Shown: one piece after another, positions 16,607 to 25,669 of the stretch | How positions within the stretch are numbered: the first letter of the stretch is position 1 | How the letters are laid out: every line of letters starts with the position of its first letter | From: Candidatus Mediterraneibacter surreyensis | Lineage (GTDB): Bacteria > Bacillota > Clostridia > Lachnospirales > Lachnospiraceae | Direction: 5' to 3' | DNA: 64,000 nt | NCBI GenBank assembly: GCA_019118885.1 | Contig: DWYB01000026.1 | Location: 23,387 to 87,386, forward strand | Notes under the pieces: model-generated | Told to the model about the DNA's origin: nothing | Database searches by the model: none | The model's input: the letters and a program-made list of their open reading frames with translations, nothing else | Made by a program: the position numbers and the translations under genes

Positions 16607-18351
16607 GTGTGCTGGACGTAGAGAATTTGAGCGTGAGATATCTGACGGAAGATAACGCTTCGGACATCATAAATAATATCAGTCTTAAAGTAGAGGAAGG
16701 CGAGATCGTCGGTCTGGTGGGAGAATCAGGTTCGGGAAAGAGCACGGCGATGCGGGCCGTGATGGGGCTTCTCGGCGAGAATGCGTCCGTCAGTTCTGAC
16801 AGGATTACAATCTGCGGACAAACGCCGGTTCCCGGCCAGAATGTGGCAATGATCTTTCAGGATTCTTTAAGCTGCCTGAACCCTTCCGTTAAGATCGGCA
16901 GGCAGCTTAAGGAGACGGTGCAGATCAGGAGAAAGTGCGGCAGGAAAGAAGCTTCAGCGCGTTCGAAAGAACTGCTGGATCTGGTGGGGATTCGCAATCC
17001 GTCTCTTAGGATGCGCCAGTACCCTTTTGAGCTTTCCGGAGGGATGCGCCAGAGAGTTGTACTTGCGATCGCCCTTGCATGCGAGCCTGAGCTTATCATA
17101 GCAGATGAACCCACAACAGCTCTTGATGCAGTTGTACAGGCACAGATTATTCTGCTTTTAAAGCGTGTGGTAAAAGAGACAAAGACCTCCTTGCTTCTGG
17201 TCAGTCATGATATGGGCGTGATAGCAGCTATGTGCAGCAGAGTTTATGTCATGCATCAGGGGAAGATAGTGGAGAACGGCACAGCAGAAGATATCTTTTA
17301 TGCACCGGTTCAGGAATATACAAGGCGTCTGCTGAAAGATGCGCAGGGTGGCAGACCGAAACGCACGCGGGAGAAAAAAGAAGCCGGTCAGGAAAACCTG
17401 ATTTTCAGGATGGAGCATGTGACAAAAAACTTTAGCGCAAACGAAGGAGTCAGGGATCTCTCTATGGAGATCCGGGAAAGCGAAGTGTTTGCCCTTGTAG
17501 GCGAAAGCGGAAGCGGTAAGACAACCACGGCCAGAATACTTGCCGGAATACAGATGGAAGATGAAGGAACTTTGTATTATCGGGGCAAGGTCCTTGACAG
17601 GAGACGAAGGATGGATTCGCTGGGGGGCAGAGTTCAGATGGTATTCCAGGATCCGTATACCGCTTTGAATCCCTGTCTTACCGTGCGTCAGATGCTGGAG
17701 GAGGCCCTTGGGGCGACTGCAGGAGGAAATGCGCAGAAGATTGAGGATATACTCAATCTGACCGGTCTTTCACAGGAGGACGCAGACCGATATCCCCGGG
17801 ATTTTTCAGGCGGGCAGCGTCAGAGGATCGGGATTGCGCGGGCCCTGATCGTAGAACCGGAACTCCTTGTATGCGATGAAGCGCTGTCCTCCCTGGATGC
17901 ATCTGCACGGGAGCGGATACTGGAACTGCTCCTGCGCATACAGAAAAGGATCGGTTTTGCCTGCCTTTTCATTTCCCATGATATACATGTGGTGAAAAGG
18001 ATCAGTGATCGTGCGGGGGTCATGTACGAAGGACGTATAGTGGAGACAGGGGAGACGAAGAAAATCTGTTCGGATCCATGGCATCCCTATACGAAACAGC
18101 TTATGGAGGCTGTTCCGGAAGCAGATCCCATCAGATCCGCTAAGATAAAAGCTGTACCAGAGACGGACAGAGGGAAAGTGGCTGCTTCCGGCTGCCCTTT
18201 TGCCGGAAGATGCGGCTATGTGATGGAGTGCTGCACAGAGGAAGTACCGGAAAGCTACAGGTTTGGAGACAGGGAAGTGTCGTGTTTCCTGTATTCTGAA
18301 AAGCACAGCGGCAGGCGGGGGAAAGGATACAAGATGAGTTCACAGATATAA
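16603..18351 (+). CDS. Fused double ABC ATPase (DppD-DppF type)
   Basis: 582 residues holding two complete ATPase domains that are usually separate proteins. Domain 1 has Walker A GESGSGKST at 40-48 and LSGGMRQRVVLAIALA. Domain 2 has GESGSGKTTT near 300, FSGGQRQRIGIARALI and LLVCDEALSSLD. The C-terminus carries the Opp/Dpp-type extension with a cysteine group (CPFAGRCGYVMECC, then CFLY), which in relatives binds an Fe-S cluster. A fused ATPase is also seen in GsiA-like transporters. Start coupled by ATGA. Confidence 0.92.
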   Translation: MSVLDVENLSVRYLTEDNASDIINNISLKVEEGEIVGLVGESGSGKSTAMRAVMGLLGENASVSSDRITICGQTPVPGQNVAMIFQDSLSCLNPSVKIGRQLKETVQIRRKCGRKEASARSKELLDLVGIRNPSLRMRQYPFELSGGMRQRVVLAIALACEPELIIADEPTTALDAVVQAQIILLLKRVVKETKTSLLLVSHDMGVIAAMCSRVYVMHQGKIVENGTAEDIFYAPVQEYTRRLLKDAQGGRPKRTREKKEAGQENLIFRMEHVTKNFSANEGVRDLSMEIRESEVFALVGESGSGKTTTARILAGIQMEDEGTLYYRGKVLDRRRRMDSLGGRVQMVFQDPYTALNPCLTVRQMLEEALGATAGGNAQKIEDILNLTGLSQEDADRYPRDFSGGQRQRIGIARALIVEPELLVCDEALSSLDASARERILELLLRIQKRIGFACLFISHDIHVVKRISDRAGVMYEGRIVETGETKKICSDPWHPYTKQLMEAVPEADPIRSAKIKAVPETDRGKVAASGCPFAGRCGYVMECCTEEVPESYRFGDREVSCFLYSEKHSGRRGKGYKMSSQI

Positions 18352-18366
18352 AAGAGGAGATATGAC

Positions 18367-19983
18367 ATGAAGAAAAGACTGACAGCATTAATTACTACTG
18401 TGGCGCTATTATGTACGGGAGGAATGACCGGATGTGTTACGGCGGACCCCTCGTCAGATGGAGCGGGCAGAGGAATCACGGTAGCGATCAGCAGCGATAC
18501 GGGAACAATGGATCCGGCAGGATCCATCGCTTTGACGTATCTGGCTTACTCGGTGAGCGCTCTTGATGAACTGCTTACCTATGATGAGGATGGTGAGATC
18601 GAATACCGGGCAGCAGAGAGTTATGAAGTAAATAATGACTCAACTGTCTGGACTTTCCACTTAAGAGAGGATGCCCTCTGGTCGGACGGATCCCCGGTGA
18701 CGTCCGCTGATTTTCTTAATACCATCACCCGCGCTCTTGACCCGGCCTCCGGCAGCGGATATGCAAATTACCTGTTCCCTATAGAAAATGCGGAAGATAT
18801 CTATAATGGAGAAGCAGATATGAGTGCACTGGGCGTGGAGACGCCGGATGACTATACGCTGGTGTTTTATCTGACTGAGCCGTGTGTTTATTTCCTTGAT
18901 CTTCTGCGTCTTCCCGTATATACGCCGTCCTGTTCGCAGTATGCTGATTCGGTGGACAGCGGATGGGATAAGGAGGCTGATACAAGCCTGGCAAACGGGC
19001 CGTTTTGTCTGGCCGAATATGTTCCGGATCAGTATTTTGTCCTTGAAAAAAACGAATATTACTGGAATGCGCAAGCCGTCAATCTGGATACGATCACTTA
19101 TCGGTTCTTTGACGATACTCAGTCTATGGCAAATGCCTATGAGGCAGGGGAGGTGGATGTGGCTTCATCCCTTTCGTCTGCAGTCATGGAGGCTTATGAA
19201 GGATCCGAGGATCTCTTTGTGACGGATCAGATAGCCACACGGTATATCTATATGAATTTGAATGTAAAACCGCTTGACGATGTGAGGGTCAGGGAGGCGA
19301 TCAATCTTGCTATAGACAGAGAAGACCTCTGCAAGATCGTGGGAAGTGATACGGAACCAACCTATAATCTGGTGGCAAAATACATGAAAGACAAGTCCAC
19401 GGGAGAGTATTTTGTCGATGAAGCGGAGCAGCCTTTCGAGGAGAATATACAGCGCGCTCAGGAGCTGTTGGCGCAGGCAGGATATCCCAACGGTGAAGGA
19501 TTCCCGGAACTTACATACAACTATCCGACTCTGGAAATGGATTCCGATACAGCCCAGGTGATCCAGGAACAGCTGAAAGAGAACTTGAACATCACCGTCA
19601 ATCTTGAAGCACAGGAACTTCAGGCAAATTATTCTACCCGCTACTCAGGAAATTTTGATCTGTGCAGGATGAACTGGACGGCGGATTTTGCCGATCCGTA
19701 TACTTATCTGTCCATGCTGCTGTCCAACAGCACCTATAACTGCAGCGGTATTAATGATCCGAAATATGACGCTCTCGTAGAAAAGTCAAATTCAGAAGCG
19801 GATCCTGCAAAGCGTTCATCATTGCTCCATCAGGCTGAGCAGCTCGCAGTAGGCGAACAGTTCTACATTATTCCGCTGTATGCCATGAAGAGCGTAAATC
19901 TGGTGGATCCGGATATTACCGGTATCCGGCAGATACCGGCGAGCGGGGCGCTGGAATACCGGTATGCGGATATCAGTGGATAG
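18367..19983 (+). CDS. Peptide/nickel-type solute-binding lipoprotein (family 5)
   Basis: 538 residues. Signal peptide with lipobox MTGC (Cys23), then a family-5 binding protein: ISSDTGTMDPAGSIALTYLA, SYEVNNDSTVWTFHLRED, and AINLAIDREDLCKIVG. It captures the ligand outside the cell for the two permeases. It begins 15 bp after the ATPase gene with AGAGGAG. The following cobU and cbiC genes make nickel, cobalt or a corrinoid-related ligand possible, but peptides remain equally likely. Confidence 0.9.
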   Translation: MKKRLTALITTVALLCTGGMTGCVTADPSSDGAGRGITVAISSDTGTMDPAGSIALTYLAYSVSALDELLTYDEDGEIEYRAAESYEVNNDSTVWTFHLREDALWSDGSPVTSADFLNTITRALDPASGSGYANYLFPIENAEDIYNGEADMSALGVETPDDYTLVFYLTEPCVYFLDLLRLPVYTPSCSQYADSVDSGWDKEADTSLANGPFCLAEYVPDQYFVLEKNEYYWNAQAVNLDTITYRFFDDTQSMANAYEAGEVDVASSLSSAVMEAYEGSEDLFVTDQIATRYIYMNLNVKPLDDVRVREAINLAIDREDLCKIVGSDTEPTYNLVAKYMKDKSTGEYFVDEAEQPFEENIQRAQELLAQAGYPNGEGFPELTYNYPTLEMDSDTAQVIQEQLKENLNITVNLEAQELQANYSTRYSGNFDLCRMNWTADFADPYTYLSMLLSNSTYNCSGINDPKYDALVEKSNSEADPAKRSSLLHQAEQLAVGEQFYIIPLYAMKSVNLVDPDITGIRQIPASGALEYRYADISG

Positions 19984-19994
19984 AAGGTGATAGA

Positions 19995-21032
19995 ATGATG
20001 GAACTGGTCATCGGAGGCAGCGGAAGCGGAAAATCTGCCTATGCAGAGAAATGCATCTGCAGGCTGCACAGTGAGTCCTGTACGGAAGCTGTGGGCAGGA
20101 ACAGAGAAACTTCTCTTTACTATATAGCCGATATGATCCCCTACGGTCGGGAAACTGTGAAAAAGATAGAAGCTCATCGGAAAATGCGCTCAGGCAAAGG
20201 ATTTGTAACGCTTGAGTGGTATGTGAATCTGCCGGGAAAACTTACTGACCCGGATGCGCCGGATCTGAAAGGATCCTGCGTTTTGCTGGAGTGCATTTCC
20301 AATCTTACAGCCAATGAAATGTATGAACCCGACGGCGCGGAAAACACAGGGAAAGATCCCGGGGAAACTATTATGGATGGTGTGCGTATGTTAAAGGACC
20401 GATGTGCCCATCTCGTGGTGGTGACCAACGATGTGTTCCGGGAGTCCGAGCCGGATACGGAAGAAATGTCAGCCTATAAGGAAAATCTGGGAAAGATCAA
20501 TCGTGCTCTGGCAGAGATGGCGGATCGGGTGACAGAAGTGGTATACGGGGCGCCGGTCTGCATAAAAACAGGTTCAGATACAGCAGCTGGAACACGGGAA
20601 CAGATAACAGGAATCCGTACAGCGACAGATGTAACGAAAGAGAGAGGAAAGTACAGAATGAAATTTATAACAGGCGGCGCATATCAGGGAAAACTTGATT
20701 ATGCCAGGAAATTGTATCCGGACGCAGAATGGGCGGACGGAGCCAGATGCTCTCTTCAGGAGATTCTGTCCTGTAAAGCTGTGAACCACTTTCATCTTTT
20801 CGTAAGGAGGTGGATTCAGGAAGGCAGGACACATCAGGAGCTGACCAGAGAAATCCTTGAGAAAAACAAAGACCTTATCATCGTGTGTGATGACATCGGA
20901 TGTGGCCTTGTGCCTGTGGATGCTTTTGAGAGAGAATACAGAGAAGCCGTCGGCCGTATCTGTACCGAATTTGTAAAGCATGCGGACGAAGTGTATCGCG
21001 TGACATGCGGTATTGGAGAGCGTATCAGTTAG
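19995..21032 (+). CDS. cobU: Tandem CobU fusion: adenosylcobinamide kinase/guanylyltransferase plus second CobU-like domain
   Basis: 345 residues, about twice a normal CobU. The first half (1-195) has P-loop GGSGSGKS (7-14), KIEAHRKMR near 56 with the candidate guanylylation His, and LVVVTNDVF. The second half begins near residue 222 with MKFITGGAYQGKLDYARKLY, a P-loop variant, and ends IIVCDDIGCGLVPVD, also CobU-like but shorter. The internal Met at 20658 has its own AGAGAGGAAA site, so a separate second product may be made. The enzyme phosphorylates adenosylcobinamide and adds GMP in the nucleotide-loop assembly of B12. Confidence 0.88.
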   Translation: MMELVIGGSGSGKSAYAEKCICRLHSESCTEAVGRNRETSLYYIADMIPYGRETVKKIEAHRKMRSGKGFVTLEWYVNLPGKLTDPDAPDLKGSCVLLECISNLTANEMYEPDGAENTGKDPGETIMDGVRMLKDRCAHLVVVTNDVFRESEPDTEEMSAYKENLGKINRALAEMADRVTEVVYGAPVCIKTGSDTAAGTREQITGIRTATDVTKERGKYRMKFITGGAYQGKLDYARKLYPDAEWADGARCSLQEILSCKAVNHFHLFVRRWIQEGRTHQELTREILEKNKDLIIVCDDIGCGLVPVDAFEREYREAVGRICTEFVKHADEVYRVTCGIGERIS

Positions 21033-21093
21033 TGAAGATTGGGAGGATCAGATCGTGTTGACCGGATTATATTGACAGCGAAAGGAGACTCAT

Positions 21094-21741
21094 ATGTTAA
21101 ATGAATTGGAGCAGGTACTGCCTGCTGATATTGAAAAGAGAAGCTTTGAGATCATTACGGAAGAACTGGGGGACAAAGAACTGCTCCCGGGAACAGAGCC
21201 TGTTGTAAAGCGTTGTATCCATACAAGCGCGGATTTCGACTATGCAGATAATCTTGTGTTTTCTGACAATGTGGTAGAACGTGCATTAAACGCCCTTAGA
21301 AACGGCGCTTCCATAGTGACGGATACACAGATGGCGAAAGCCGGGATTAACAAGAAACGTCTGGCACAGTACGGGGGAGAAGTCCACTGCTTTATGTCTG
21401 ACGAGGATGTGGCACAGGCGGCTAAGAAGAACGGTACGACCCGGGCAGCGGCATGTATGGACAAGGCGGCAGCCCTGTATCAGACCGGAGAGCAGGACAG
21501 AGGGCTGATCTTTGCCATCGGAAACGCACCCACTGCACTTGTACGTCTCTACGAACTGATCAATGAAGGAAAACTAAATCCTGAGCTGATCATCGGGGCG
21601 CCGGTTGGGTTTGTCAATGTGGTGCAATCGAAAGAATTGATCCTGACGCTGAAAGAAATTCCGTATATCGTTGCGAGAGGACGAAAAGGCGGGAGCAATA
21701 TCGCAGCGTGCATCTGTAATTCGCTGCTGTATATGCTTTGA
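21094..21741 (+). CDS. cbiC: Cobalt-precorrin-8 methylmutase
   Basis: 215 residues of the CbiC/CobH family, which moves a methyl from C11 to C12 of the corrin ring. The catalytic His is His43 in KRCIHTSADFDY; VTDTQMAKAGI and ELIIGAPVGFVNVVQSKE are conserved. The gene has a GAAAGGAG site and follows cobU by 61 bp. Other ring-forming genes are not in the window. A precorrin-2 dehydrogenase-like gene lies 1.5 kb downstream behind an unrelated ATPase. Confidence 0.95.
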   Translation: MLNELEQVLPADIEKRSFEIITEELGDKELLPGTEPVVKRCIHTSADFDYADNLVFSDNVVERALNALRNGASIVTDTQMAKAGINKKRLAQYGGEVHCFMSDEDVAQAAKKNGTTRAAACMDKAAALYQTGEQDRGLIFAIGNAPTALVRLYELINEGKLNPELIIGAPVGFVNVVQSKELILTLKEIPYIVARGRKGGSNIAACICNSLLYML

Positions 21742-21815
21742 TCCGGCTTTTTGCTGCGTATGTATGGTTTGTATGGTTTCACAAAAAGAATCGATAACGA
21801 TAACAAGATAAAATA

Positions 21816-21860
21816 AAATTTTGGCTATTCTAAAATGACATTTTGGAATAGCCAAAATTT
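21816..21860. repeat. Long inverted repeat upstream of the AAA ATPase gene
   Basis: AAATTTTGGCTATTC (21816-21830) and GAATAGCCAAAATTT (21846-21860) are perfect 15-bp arms. Inner AAAAT/ATTTT pairing leaves a 3-nt loop. It abuts the -35 box of the next promoter, and GGCTAT recurs just before the -10 at 21882. It may be a terminator for cbiC, an operator, or both; there is no clear T run on the plus strand. Confidence 0.7.
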
Positions 21861-21861
21861 A

Positions 21862-21890
21862 TTGACGTAGAGCAAAGAACTGGCTATACT
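21862..21890 (+). promoter_or_regulatory. Promoter of the AAA/DUF4143 ATPase gene
   Basis: TTGACG (21862-21867), 17-bp spacer, TATACT (21885-21890). It starts 1 bp after the inverted repeat, so a protein bound there would block RNA polymerase. Confidence 0.75.
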
Positions 21891-21961
21891 AAATATATAA
21901 TTTACTTTAGACAAATATTTTCTGGAAAAAGAGATAAAATATCTGTAAAGGAGGGTGAATG

Positions 21962-23245
21962 ATGACATATATCAAAAGAGTGGCAGAAAAAACGTTTTCA
22001 CAGATATCAAAAATGTTTCCGGTACTTTTGTTAACCGGACCGCGTCAGATCGGTAAGACTACTTTACTGCAGAAGCTGTCTGATGAAGAAGGCGATTCGG
22101 GAATAAACAGAAAATATGTAACTCTGGATGATCCTGATGCAAGATATCTGGCGAAGACAGACCCAGCCTTGTTTCTGCAGAGATATTCACCGCCAGTTCT
22201 GATTGACGAGATCCAATATGCGACAGAATTGCTCCCTTATATCAAAATGAGTGTGGATCGTTCAAGACAAAAAGGCGCTTTCTGGCTTACGGGTTCTCAG
22301 GTTTTCAGACTGATGAAAAATGTAAGTGAAAGTCTGGCTGGCCGGGTTGGAATTGTGAATCTTCTAGGACTTTCTGATGCTGAAATTTATCAGACTCCAA
22401 GCGAACCGTTCTCTACCGATCCGGATCGTCTGATGGAGCGTATGACAATTATAAAACCTCGCGGATTGAACGAAATATATGAAAGGATATTTAAAGGTTC
22501 CATGCCGGAACTTTATGCGAATGACAAGATTGACTGGGAAACCTATTACCGTTCTTATGTCGATACGTATCTTCGGCGTGATATCCGGGAGCTTGCACAA
22601 GTTGCCGATGAAATGCAGTTTTATAATTTCATGACTGTTGTGGCAGCTCATACATCGAAACCCGTTATATATGAGGAATTGGCAGGAGCTGCGGGAATAT
22701 CGGCTCCAACTGCGAAAAAATGGCTGTCCATTCTTGTTTCATCCCACATTGTTGCTCTGGTTCAGCCCTATCACAACAATGTTTTAAAGAGAGTCGTAAA
22801 AATGCCGCTGCTTCATTTCCTGGATACGGGTCTGGCTGCATATCTTCTTAAATGGGGGAATCCGCAGGCGCTTGAAAAAGGGGCTATGTCAGGTGCGTTT
22901 TTTGAGAGTTATGTATTTTCGGAAATATATAAAAGTTATCTGAATGCAGGAAAACAACCGCCTTTATATTATTACAGAGATAAAGATCAAAAAGAGATCG
23001 ATCTCCTAATTTATCAAAATGGAATATTATGTCCGGTTGAGATAAAAAAAGCAGCTTCCCCGGGAAAAACGGCGGTTAAGAATTTCCGCGTTTTAGAGCC
23101 TCTGAGCAGATCGGATACAGGAGAAAAATTTGAAGAGCTGGAGACCTTAAAAGTAGAGATCGGACCGGGAAGCGTAATATGTATGGCGAATGATATCCTG
23201 CCTGTAGACCGTAAAAACTGGTATGTGCCGGCATGGCTGATTTGA
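21962..23245 (+). CDS. AAA_14/DUF4143 ATP-binding protein
   Basis: 427 residues. Walker A GPRQIGKTT is near residues 26-34 and Walker B PPVLIDEIQYA near 80, with an arginine-rich region (SYVDTYLRRDIRELAQV). A winged-helix-like segment (YEELAGAAGISAPTAKKWLS) and a C-terminal DUF4143 nuclease-like module (KEIDLLIYQNGILCPVEIKK) follow. The DLL...VEIKK acidic/lysine pattern resembles PD-(D/E)xK folds. Function is unknown; these proteins are scattered as accessory genes. The second of two adjacent ATGs fits the AAAGGAGGG spacing best. It has its own promoter, separating it from cbiC. Confidence 0.88.
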   Translation: MTYIKRVAEKTFSQISKMFPVLLLTGPRQIGKTTLLQKLSDEEGDSGINRKYVTLDDPDARYLAKTDPALFLQRYSPPVLIDEIQYATELLPYIKMSVDRSRQKGAFWLTGSQVFRLMKNVSESLAGRVGIVNLLGLSDAEIYQTPSEPFSTDPDRLMERMTIIKPRGLNEIYERIFKGSMPELYANDKIDWETYYRSYVDTYLRRDIRELAQVADEMQFYNFMTVVAAHTSKPVIYEELAGAAGISAPTAKKWLSILVSSHIVALVQPYHNNVLKRVVKMPLLHFLDTGLAAYLLKWGNPQALEKGAMSGAFFESYVFSEIYKSYLNAGKQPPLYYYRDKDQKEIDLLIYQNGILCPVEIKKAASPGKTAVKNFRVLEPLSRSDTGEKFEELETLKVEIGPGSVICMANDILPVDRKNWYVPAWLI

Positions 23246-23259
23246 ATGGAGCAGAAAAG

Positions 23260-23712
23260 ATGGAAAGACCTTATTTCCCAATGTTTATAGACCTTACGGA
23301 TAAAAAGATATTGGTTGCAGGGGGCGGAACGATCGCTCTGCGCCGTGTCAGGACGCTGCTTAAGTTTGGGACGGATATTCATGTAATCGCGCCGGAACTC
23401 TGTGAAGAACTGACACAGATGGAAGAAGAAGGGAAGATCACGGCAGAGCATAGAGAATACCGCACCGGGGATATCGACGACTCTCAGATCGTTCTGGCGA
23501 CTACGGACGACCATGAGGTAAACCGAAAGATATGGGAAGAGTGCCGGGCTGCCGGTATCATAGTAAATGCAGCGGATGATAAAGAACTGTGCGATTTCTA
23601 TTTCCCGTCAGTGGTGATGACGGATGATACTGTGATCGGGATTAACTGCGGGGGTATGAATCATGCAAAAGTAAAAGAGACGCGGATAAAAATAGAGAAG
23701 GCGGTCAGATAG
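23260..23712 (+). CDS. Precorrin-2 dehydrogenase / sirohydrochlorin ferrochelatase-like (CysG N-terminal type)
   Basis: 150 residues. A Rossmann fold with NAD site (KKILVAGGGTIALRRVRTLL) and conserved VNAADDKELCDFYFPSVV match the SirC/Met8 N-terminal region, which oxidises precorrin-2 to sirohydrochlorin. It is shorter than Met8-type enzymes and lacks most of the C-terminal domain, as SirC-like forms do. The ATG at 23260 has GGAG at 8 nt; an ATG at 23233 overlapping the ATPase gene is possible. It fits the corrinoid theme upstream. Confidence 0.87.
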   Translation: MERPYFPMFIDLTDKKILVAGGGTIALRRVRTLLKFGTDIHVIAPELCEELTQMEEEGKITAEHREYRTGDIDDSQIVLATTDDHEVNRKIWEECRAAGIIVNAADDKELCDFYFPSVVMTDDTVIGINCGGMNHAKVKETRIKIEKAVR

Positions 23713-23746
23713 ATGGCTGAACTACTGCATAAATATAAATAAATGA

Positions 23747-23775
23747 TTGCCAAAACTTTATATTTTGTTTATAAT
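23747..23775 (+). promoter_or_regulatory. Promoter of putP
   Basis: TTGCCA (23747-23752), 17-bp spacer, TATAAT (23770-23775). The leader to the putP ATG is about 110 nt and has no obvious gene. Confidence 0.8.
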
Positions 23776-23891
23776 TAGTCCCATATTGTGTCTTGGGATA
23801 CTTCTGACCCCGTTGTGGCAGCATGGTTTACGAGGCACAGAGAAAAAGATGCCGGATATTCCGGTATCGTACACAGAAAGGACTATATGGA

Positions 23892-25451
23892 ATGGGAGAT
23901 ACTTTACAGATTCTGACTGCCATGATCATCTATATGGCGGCGGTTATCATTATTGGTATTACATTTGCAAGAAAAGCGAATGCCAGTTCAGACGCTTATT
24001 TCCTCGGAGGGAGAAGTCTCGGCCCGTGGGTGACGGCTATGAGCGCGGAGGCGTCGGACATGTCCGGATGGCTCCTCATGGGTCTGCCGGGTGTGGCGTA
24101 CTGGTGCGGTATTGCAGACGCGGCATGGACAGCTATCGGTCTGGCAGCAGGTACATACATCAACTGGCTGATCGTATCCAAGCGTCTGCGCCGTTACAGT
24201 GAGAAAGCAGGAAATGCGATCACACTGCCGGAATATTTTTCCAACCGTTTTCATGAGAAAAAGAAAGTGATCATGACGATCGCGGCAGTGTTTATCCTGA
24301 TCTTCTTTACCGTGTATGCGGCAAGCTGTCTTGTGACATGCGGCAAGCTTTTCTCTACATTATTCGGTATGCCGTACATTCCGATGATGATCGTGGGCGC
24401 GGTGTTCGTACTGATTTATACGATCATCGGGGGCTTCCTTGCGGAGAGCGCTTCGGATTTTATGCAGGCGATCGTTATGATAGTAGCGCTCGCTGTGATC
24501 GTTCTTGTAGGAACATACTCGGCAGGAGGCCTTGGCGCGGTGATTGACAATGTGAAAGACATCCCGGGATTTCTTGAATTCTTCGGCATGGCGACACCCC
24601 AGACTGTAGATGGTGTACAGCAGGCTGCAAACGGGGTTCCTCTGTTCGGTGAGGCTGCTCCTTACGGGATTATTTCTGTCGTATCCATGCTGGCATGGGG
24701 ACTTGGATACTTCGGAGTTCCGCAGGTGCTTCTAAGATTTATGGCGATCCGTCATGAAGACGAGCTCACCCGCTCCCGCCGTATTGCGACGGTATGGGTG
24801 TTGATCTCACTTACGATCGCCGTATTTATCGGTGTAATGGGACGTGCGCTTTATCCGACGGCGCTGACCACCTCTTCAGATGCAGAGAATGTGTTTATTC
24901 TGCTGTCCACAAACCTGCTTCCGCCGCTGATTGCCGGTTTTGTGATGGCGGGAATCCTTGCGGCAACGATTAGTTCCTCGGATTCTTATCTGCTGATTGC
25001 GGCGTCCGCGTTTGCAAAGAACATCTATCAGGGCCTGTTTCGTAAGAAAGCGTCCGATAGGGAAGTGCTCAACATCTCAAGGCTGACACTGCTCCTGATT
25101 GCGGTTGTGGCAATCATTATCGCACTGGATGAAAATAGTGTTATCTTTACAATCGTAAGCTTTGCCTGGGCCGGATTCGGCGCTACGTTCGGGCCGCTGA
25201 TGCTATTCAGCCTGTTCTGGAAGAGAACTACAAGAGCCGGTGCGATTGCCGGTATGCTTGGCGGCGCCGGAATGGTATTTGTCTGGAACCTGCTTGTACG
25301 TCCGCTGGGCGGTATCTGGGATATCTACGAACTGCTTCCGGCATTTATCTTTTCCTGCCTGTGCATCGTAGTGGTATCTCTGTTGTCACCGAAGCCGTCA
25401 GAGGAGATGGAGAGAGAATTTGAAGAAGTAAAAGCGATGGGAAGAAAATAA
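23892..25451 (+). CDS. putP: Sodium/proline symporter
   Basis: 519 residues, about 13 membrane helices, SSS family. Helix 2 carries the sodium/proline landmark (YFLGGRSLGPWVTAMSAEAS, then DMSGWLLMGLPG). SSSDSYLLIAASAFAKNIY near residue 365 is another family signature. The ATG at 23892 follows AGAAAGGA; longer in-frame starts have no ribosome site. It is a single gene with its own promoter and terminator, taking up proline coupled to sodium for nutrition or osmotic balance. Confidence 0.95.
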   Translation: MGDTLQILTAMIIYMAAVIIIGITFARKANASSDAYFLGGRSLGPWVTAMSAEASDMSGWLLMGLPGVAYWCGIADAAWTAIGLAAGTYINWLIVSKRLRRYSEKAGNAITLPEYFSNRFHEKKKVIMTIAAVFILIFFTVYAASCLVTCGKLFSTLFGMPYIPMMIVGAVFVLIYTIIGGFLAESASDFMQAIVMIVALAVIVLVGTYSAGGLGAVIDNVKDIPGFLEFFGMATPQTVDGVQQAANGVPLFGEAAPYGIISVVSMLAWGLGYFGVPQVLLRFMAIRHEDELTRSRRIATVWVLISLTIAVFIGVMGRALYPTALTTSSDAENVFILLSTNLLPPLIAGFVMAGILAATISSSDSYLLIAASAFAKNIYQGLFRKKASDREVLNISRLTLLLIAVVAIIIALDENSVIFTIVSFAWAGFGATFGPLMLFSLFWKRTTRAGAIAGMLGGAGMVFVWNLLVRPLGGIWDIYELLPAFIFSCLCIVVVSLLSPKPSEEMEREFEEVKAMGRK

Positions 25452-25467
25452 ACAAGACCTGATACAG

Positions 25468-25502
25468 GGCAGCAGTTGCGGGAACTGCTGCCTTGTTTTT
25501 TT
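25468..25502 (+). terminator. Terminator after putP
   Basis: GGCAGCAGTT (25468-25477) pairs with AACTGCTGCC (25483-25492), then a 7-T run. In 25503-25616 I see no gene, only a GC-rich stretch with a short ACGGC/GCCGT hairpin. Confidence 0.9.
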
Positions 25503-25616
25503 GTGCGATAAGACCGGCAAGCGGCTGCCGTGCTTGCATGAGCAGACATTTGCCTGGCAACGTACAGCGAACGGCTTTGCCGTGAGCTGCCCGAGGCATC
25601 GCGTCCGAAAATTATT

Positions 25617-25645
25617 TTGTAAAAGAGAGACTTCTGATATATTAT
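25617..25645 (+). promoter_or_regulatory. Promoter of the aldo/keto reductase gene
   Basis: TTGTAA (25617-25622), 17-bp spacer, TATTAT (25640-25645), 25 bp before the AAAGGAGG-led ATG. Confidence 0.65.
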
Positions 25646-25669
25646 AAAAAGTAAAGGAGGCTGACAGAT

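Noticed and set aside
23747-24202. 151-codon frame starting before putP
   Set aside because: It overlaps the putP 5' end out of frame and begins in the putP promoter.
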